Source: UBA9160 sp035489755
GTDB lineage: Bacteria > Myxococcota_A > UBA9160
Assembly (NCBI GenBank): GCA_035489755.1
Contig: DATGZK010000044.1
Span: 61,527-125,526, forward strand
Direction of reading: 5' to 3'
DNA: 64,000 nt
Shown here: positions 59,502-64,000 of the stretch, one piece after another
Position numbering within the stretch: position 1 is the first letter of the stretch
How the letters are laid out: each line of letters opens with the position of its first letter
Translations under genes and position numbers: made by a program
Notes under the pieces: generated by a model
Databases searched by the model: none
Seen by the model: the letters and a program-made list of their open reading frames with translations, nothing else
Told to the model about the DNA's origin: nothing

Positions 59502-62500
59502 TTGGCGATAAACAAGCGCAAGATCCTTGAAGCGGCGCAGAAATTCCTTCAGAAGGGCTCCCTCGACAAGGCGCTGAAGGAGTATCAGACCCTTCTTCAA
59601 GTAGACCCCCGCGACAGTAACTCCCGTCTCAAGCTGGGTGATATCCACCTCAAGCTGGGTCAGAAAGACGAGGCGATCGCGGCCTATCTCAAGGTCGCCG
59701 AACAGTTCATGAAGGACGGCTTTGATGCGAAGGCCGTCGCGCTCTATAAGCAGATCACGAAGATCGACGCCAATCGCTCAGACGTCCAAGTGCCACTTGC
59801 CGAGCTGTACCAACGCCTTGGTCTCACGTCCGAAGCCATGGCCGCGCTACAGACTGCAGCCGACGCCTATCACCGTGAAGGACGCAAGCGCGACGCGCTT
59901 GAACTCCTGCGGAAGATGGCGACCCTCGATCCGACAAACACGACGAGCCGCATGAAGATCGCGGAGCTGCTTCGCCAAGCAGGGCTCAAGGACGAGGCGA
60001 TCGTCGAGTACGAGGAAGTAGCTGCCGAGCTCGCGCGCCACGATGAAACCGAGGGCCTGATTCAGGTCTATGAGCGCATCCTGGAGTTGGATTCGGGTCG
60101 AGCGACAGCGCTGGTCGGACTTGCCCGTGGGCTGATCGCAAAGGGACAGGCGGACCGCGCGGAACCCTTCGCAAAGCGCGCGACTGAAGTGCGACCCGAC
60201 TCGACTGATGGCTTCGAACTCCTCGCCGAGTCCTATCGCGCCACCGGTCGCATGGAGGAACTCGAAGCGCTGTACCGCAAGCTCGCCGACCTCCATCGCA
60301 TGCACGGCGATGAGGATCGCGCGCGAGAGATCTTGCAGCGCTTTGTGTCGGCCGAACCGCTTCAACTGGAGGAGTCCGGGCTGCAGGCCGCGCCGACGCC
60401 ACAGGACGCCGAGCCCGATGTGCTTGACGATACGCCGCTCCCCCGCGAGGAGCTCTCCGAGCCTTCGGCCCAAGCGAAGGAGGAGGACGACGCGGTCTTC
60501 TTTGAGACTGCGGCCCCGGTGCCTTCTGCGGCTTCGCCGGAGGTCGATGTTGAGCAAGTTCTCGCGGAGGCAAGTGTTTACCTCCGGTACGGCAAGCACG
60601 ACCGGGCGATCGCAGGCCTGGAGGCGGTTCTCTTGCGCGAACCGGAAAATCGTGCAGCGCTCGAAAAGCTCGGTGAGGTCCTGTCACATTCCGGTGATCT
60701 CGCACGGGCGGTTGCCGTCTGGACGCAGGCGGCAAAGGTGGCCCAGGCCGAAGGCGACAGCGCCGGTGTGTCGGTACTACGGGATCGGATCGAGACTCTT
60801 GCACCGGGGAAGGCCGCAGGAATCGACGTGGTGCCGATACGGCCCCGCACTCCCTCGGCGCCTGCACCCCAGGTCGGGCCTGGCGAGTCCGAGCCGAGCG
60901 ATCCCTTCGTCGACGTCGATCTTCACGGCCCCGAAGGTGAGCTCAGCGACGCCGCCGAAAGCAATGCCCCTGGCGATCTCGAGATTGACCTCGGGTCAGA
61001 CCTTCTCGGTGAGGATCTACCTCCCTCGCTTGATCAACCCGAGGAGGAATCGTCTGAGATCGCTAGCACCTCCACGGACCACGGCGAGGACTCTGGCGAA
61101 GGCAATGACACAAAGGTTGCGGTCAGTGATAGGGGCGCATCCGCGGAAGAGGAGGCGGAGCCCGGCGGATCCGATAGCTCTTCAACGACACCCCAGCAGA
61201 TCGTCGAGGACCTCGAGGAAGGCGAGTTCTACTTCCACCAGGGTCTCTACGATGAGGCGACAGCGGTCTACAAGAGGGTGCTAGCTGCCGCTCCGAATCA
61301 TCCACAGGCGCTGCTTCGACTTGGTGAGATTGCTGCGGCCCGCGGCGAAGACCCCGCTGCACCCTCCGCCGGGGGGGCGTCTGCAAAGGTCGCAGTCACC
61401 CCCGCAAAGGCCAAGCGCGTCAAACTCGAAGAGACTGACCCCTCCCTCGGCACGGATAGCGTGCTATGGAGCGGAAAGGCCGAGCAAGGCAAGCCCGGCC
61501 CCAAGGAGCCGCCGAAAGCAGCGGTACTGCAGCAGGCCGACTCGCATGAGGTCTCAGTGGATCTCTCGGACCTCATGGGCGATGAGGATCTTGACTCGTC
61601 CCCCCTTACCGCGAAACGCACCGAGGACGCTGCGGAACTCTCGGACTCAAACCTCGGTGGCGAATCGTCCGTGGAAGCAAAGGTTGGCGCCGACACGAGC
61701 GCCATCGGAGATACGGATCCGGATCTCACGGGCGCCGTCGAGGATGAAACAGAACCGGAAGTTCCGAACGGGTCCGCGGCAAGTCCACCGGAAGAGTCAC
61801 CGTTTGATCTCGCTGCCGAGCTCTCTGAGGTGTTCGCCGACGACGACCGGAGAAAGAACGGTACGTCAGGAAGTTTTGATGACGGCTTGGCGGCGGTCTT
61901 CCGCGAATTTAAGCGTGGTGTACAGCGTACCGTCAGCCAGGGCGACTATGAGACGCATTACGACCTTGGCATCGCCTATCGCGAGATGGGTTTGCTCGAA
62001 GATGCTGTAGGCGAGTTCCAGCTGGCGATGGAATCGCCTACGCGCCGCATGGATTGCCTCCACATGCTTGGGCTCTGCGCGATCGATTTGAAGCGCTCGG
62101 AGGAAGCGGTTGCGCACCTTGAGCGGGCCCTTTCTCTGCCCGACGTGCCCGATTCGCAGCAGGTAGCTCTGCGGTTTGATCTAGGACGCGCATTTGCGGA
62201 AATGGGGGATCGTGATCGAGCGCGCACGGCCTTCGAAACGGTCGCGGCTCTCGACCCTGAGTTCCAGGACGTTGGCGACCGACTCGCCGAGCTCAATACA
62301 CCTGATTCTTCCGCACCCTCCGAGGACCGCGACGCGACTTCAGACCTGATCGAGTCTCTTGGCGGGGAGGAAGCCGCCGTGGGTTCCGAGGATGGATCGA
62401 CCACAGCGTCGAACGGGCCGCCGGAGAACTTCGAGTCCTTCGATGACCTCATCGCGGAGGCCGAATCCGAACTTGCGGAACGGCGAGCAGACGCCGAGGG

Positions 62501-62696
62501 AGCGCGTCACGCGCGCGAGGTCGCTGAAGAGAAAGATCAGGCCGCTCAAACTCCCGCAGCGTCCAAGGAGGCGGGGCGCGCGGCACCGACCAGTGCCGAG
62601 ACGCCGGCGCCGCCCGATCCGCGCGCCCCTGCGCCGGGTCCGAACCAGGGCGCAGGGCCGACGCCGCCGCGCCGTCGCAAGATCTCTTTCGTGTAA
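59502..62696 (+). CDS. Large TPR-repeat protein
   Basis: 1064 residues from TTG 59502, preceded by GAGGGG. The first 300 residues are eight or so tandem TPR units (KALKEYQTLLQVDPRDSNSR and similar). A long acidic, low-complexity stretch follows, with a single TPR pair near 350-400. A second acidic region leads to a TPR pair near 570-610 and a further TPR block at about 820-930 (HYDLGIAYREMGLLEDAVGE). The C-terminus is Pro/Ala-rich, ending basic (RRRKISFV). It has no signal peptide. It is 9 bp upstream of an ExeA-like ATPase gene, a probable partner. Role unknown; scaffold for pilus, secretion or envelope assembly is one possibility. Confidence 0.75.
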   Translation: MAINKRKILEAAQKFLQKGSLDKALKEYQTLLQVDPRDSNSRLKLGDIHLKLGQKDEAIAAYLKVAEQFMKDGFDAKAVALYKQITKIDANRSDVQVPLAELYQRLGLTSEAMAALQTAADAYHREGRKRDALELLRKMATLDPTNTTSRMKIAELLRQAGLKDEAIVEYEEVAAELARHDETEGLIQVYERILELDSGRATALVGLARGLIAKGQADRAEPFAKRATEVRPDSTDGFELLAESYRATGRMEELEALYRKLADLHRMHGDEDRAREILQRFVSAEPLQLEESGLQAAPTPQDAEPDVLDDTPLPREELSEPSAQAKEEDDAVFFETAAPVPSAASPEVDVEQVLAEASVYLRYGKHDRAIAGLEAVLLREPENRAALEKLGEVLSHSGDLARAVAVWTQAAKVAQAEGDSAGVSVLRDRIETLAPGKAAGIDVVPIRPRTPSAPAPQVGPGESEPSDPFVDVDLHGPEGELSDAAESNAPGDLEIDLGSDLLGEDLPPSLDQPEEESSEIASTSTDHGEDSGEGNDTKVAVSDRGASAEEEAEPGGSDSSSTTPQQIVEDLEEGEFYFHQGLYDEATAVYKRVLAAAPNHPQALLRLGEIAAARGEDPAAPSAGGASAKVAVTPAKAKRVKLEETDPSLGTDSVLWSGKAEQGKPGPKEPPKAAVLQQADSHEVSVDLSDLMGDEDLDSSPLTAKRTEDAAELSDSNLGGESSVEAKVGADTSAIGDTDPDLTGAVEDETEPEVPNGSAASPPEESPFDLAAELSEVFADDDRRKNGTSGSFDDGLAAVFREFKRGVQRTVSQGDYETHYDLGIAYREMGLLEDAVGEFQLAMESPTRRMDCLHMLGLCAIDLKRSEEAVAHLERALSLPDVPDSQQVALRFDLGRAFAEMGDRDRARTAFETVAALDPEFQDVGDRLAELNTPDSSAPSEDRDATSDLIESLGGEEAAVGSEDGSTTASNGPPENFESFDDLIAEAESELAERRADAEGARHAREVAEEKDQAAQTPAASKEAGRAAPTSAETPAPPDPRAPAPGPNQGAGPTPPRRRKISFV

Positions 62697-62705
62697 GGGG
62701 GCGTT

Positions 62706-63803
62706 GTGGAGCACCTCAGGCACTTCGGACTCGCCCAAGATCCGTTTCAGAATGACCCGTTGGCACGCCTTTACTTCGCAAGCCGCGAACACGCAGACGC
62801 TGAGCGGCGCCTTCTTCGCGGTGTTCGACAGGGTAAGAGCCTCGCCGTTCTGCTCGGCGAACATGGTTCCGGCAAGAGCACGATCGCCCGACACCTGCTA
62901 GACAGCCTTGAAGAGGAGAAGTTTGAAGCGAGCATGATGGTGATCCTTCAGGGGGAGACCGGCTCCAACTGGTTCCTCACGAGGATCGCGCGTCAGCTCG
63001 GGATTGATGATCCTTCAGCTGAGCGGGGAAGGCTCGTGACTGAGATCTTTGGTCGCCTCGTGGACGTCCGTGAAGAAGGAAGACACTCAGTAGTGTTAAT
63101 TGATGGAGCCCATCAACTCCGCGCACGAGAGGATCTGGGCGAGCTTAAAGCTCTTCTCCATCTCGAACACGACGAGCGGCACCTGCTCACGGTGGTACTA
63201 GTAGGCTTGCCTGAGTTGGGGGAACGCCTCGCGGCTGATTCTGCGATCGCGCAGCGCGTGGAAGTGCGTGTCACGCTCGCGGGTCTCGACACGTCATCGG
63301 CCGGGGAGTATGTCGCTCATCGAGTGCGGGCCGCAGGGGGAGACCCTCGCATCTTCGAGCCTGCAGCCGTGGCGGCCCTCTGTCGCGCCGCGCGGGGCTT
63401 GCCTCGCATTGTCAACACCCTCGCCGACAACGCGCTTTTCGAGGCCCACCTGGTGGGACGCCGGACCGTAAGTCCTGCGGACGTAGTGCGCGCGGCGCAG
63501 GACTTGGGGATTCCGGCGCTCGGGGAAGGGGGGGATGTCGAATCCATTGCCGCGCCTTCCGCAACCCACCCCGCTGTATCCGGTGCGACGGCGGCGCCGG
63601 CTGAGACATCACGCGAGGCGGCGCGGCCCGCGTCGGCTCCCCGCGCCACCATCGAGCCCGAGGCTGAAGTTGCGCCGATCTTCGAGTCGAGGAGCCTCGG
63701 CCCTGATCCCTTCCGAGATCCTGACGATTTGCCCGATGACGGGCCTCCGAAGGAGGAGGAGATCGAGGGGCTTTTCGTCGACCTCATTGACGAAGAGCGC
63801 TGA
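62706..63803 (+). CDS. ExeA/GspA-like AAA ATPase with altered Walker B
   Basis: 365 residues from GTG 62706. An N-terminal HFGLAQDPFQNDP region typical of ExeA-like AAA_22 proteins is followed by Walker A GEHGSGKST (51-59). The Walker B strand is VVLIDGAHQL (129-138), so the usual catalytic Glu (IDEAH/Q) is Gly at 134. The sensor-like LVGLPELGERL and an arginine-rich helix follow. The C-terminal 100 residues are disordered and Pro/Ala-rich, ending acidic. It lacks the peptidoglycan-binding domain of full ExeA. It may bind ATP but hydrolyse slowly or not at all. Confidence 0.82.
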   Translation: MEHLRHFGLAQDPFQNDPLARLYFASREHADAERRLLRGVRQGKSLAVLLGEHGSGKSTIARHLLDSLEEEKFEASMMVILQGETGSNWFLTRIARQLGIDDPSAERGRLVTEIFGRLVDVREEGRHSVVLIDGAHQLRAREDLGELKALLHLEHDERHLLTVVLVGLPELGERLAADSAIAQRVEVRVTLAGLDTSSAGEYVAHRVRAAGGDPRIFEPAAVAALCRAARGLPRIVNTLADNALFEAHLVGRRTVSPADVVRAAQDLGIPALGEGGDVESIAAPSATHPAVSGATAAPAETSREAARPASAPRATIEPEAEVAPIFESRSLGPDPFRDPDDLPDDGPPKEEEIEGLFVDLIDEER

Positions 63804-63854
63804 AACGCAGGGGGACTTGCTGGCGGCATCACTGCGTGCCAATCTGATGAGGAC

Positions 63855-63927
63855 GCGGGAATAGCTCAGTTGGTAGAGCATCAGCTTCCCAAGCTGAGGG
63901 TCGTGGGTTCGAACCCCATCGCCCGCT
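63855..63927 (+). tRNA. tRNA-Gly (anticodon CCC)
   Basis: A cloverleaf is readable. Acceptor 5' strand GCGGGAA (63855-63861), D-arm GCTC...GAGC, anticodon stem TCAGC/GCTGA around loop TTCCCAA with CCC at 63888-63890, variable GGGTC, T-arm GTGGG-TTCGAAC-CCCAT, acceptor 3' strand CGCCCGC (63920-63926), discriminator T. Acceptor pairs 6-67 and 7-66 are A-G and A-C mismatches. CCA is not encoded. Confidence 0.88.
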
Positions 63928-63942
63928 TCGGCTCTAGGCCAC

Positions 63943-63969
63943 GGAAACCCGCTCCAGGAGCGGGTTTCC
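63943..63969. terminator. Strong hairpin after the tRNA gene
   Basis: GGAAACCCGCTC (63943-63954) pairs perfectly with GAGCGGGTTTCC (63958-63969) over the loop CAG, a 12-bp stem. It is the likely terminator of the tRNA transcript. It is not followed by a T-run in the remaining sequence. Confidence 0.6.
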
Positions 63970-64000
63970 AGCTCTTCGGTGTCGCGGTCGGTTCTCCGTT

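Noticed and set aside
1..64000. CRISPR arrays, insertion sequences, phage genes
   Set aside because: No regular direct-repeat array, transposase, integrase or phage structural gene was seen on either strand.

Overview
The window is a dense, GC-rich stretch of a chromosome (about 57 protein genes, one tRNA, little non-coding DNA). The organism is a Gram-negative diderm: it has LptG, PilQ secretin, HflKC, an S13 D,D-carboxypeptidase and lipid-linked envelope functions. Sigma-54 activators, a complete type IVa pilus alignment complex (PilMNOPQ), PilB/T/C/S/R, a PilY1 operon, TPR and Roadblock proteins, and many GTG/TTG starts suggest a deltaproteobacterium-grade lineage (Myxococcota, Desulfobacterota, Binatota or similar). 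This is inference from gene content and composition; the species cannot be named from the sequence. No insertion sequence, phage or CRISPR array was seen.

Layout. (1) 161-5627: a divergent pair of sigma-54-dependent response regulators, then a PAS histidine kinase and a single-domain receiver. (2) 5637-7276: a membrane coiled-coil protein with a RelE-like C-terminus, divergent from a PilZ protein. (3) 7304-11550: two methyltransferases and two closely related GT4 glycosyltransferases. (4) 11874-18668: a peptidoglycan salvage and remodelling island (AnmK, metallo-beta-lactamase-fold hydrolase, MurU-like nucleotidyltransferase, AmgK-like kinase, SpmA-SpmB fusion, DacB). (5) 18751-23156: small regulator, RsmD, CoaD, a sugar phosphomutase and CoaBC. 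(6) 23153-27170: NfeD, slipin, HflK and HflC in one tight operon. (7) 27218-30383: LptG, RibF and a flippase-like membrane protein.

(8) 30580-55215 is the type IV pilus region: pilB, pilT, pilC, pilS, pilR, a second kinase, a sigma-54-type promoter, minor pilins (fimT-like, pilV, pilW, pilX), pilY1, an Ig-repeat lipoprotein, a sigma-54 activator on the opposite strand, a small XRE protein and pilMNOPQ. The major pilin pilA and the prepilin peptidase pilD are not in the window. (9) 55291-63803: aroK, aroB, a TPR protein, a Roadblock protein, aroQ, a lipoate/octanoate transferase-family protein, a 1064-residue TPR protein and an ExeA-like AAA protein. (10) A tRNA-Gly(CCC) ends the window.

How they fit together. 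PilS/PilR can switch on the minor-pilin/PilY1 operon through the sigma-54 site at 39459-39474. PilB carries an N-terminal MshEN-type domain, pilB has a strongly folded leader, and a PilZ gene lies nearby, so c-di-GMP control of pili is plausible. The salvage island could return anhydro-MurNAc to UDP-MurNAc, but the expected MurNAc-6-phosphate phosphatase is absent and an uncharacterised MBL-fold hydrolase sits in the operon instead. That substitution, the membrane coiled-coil/RelE-like fusion and the structured pilB leader are the best candidates for undescribed biology.
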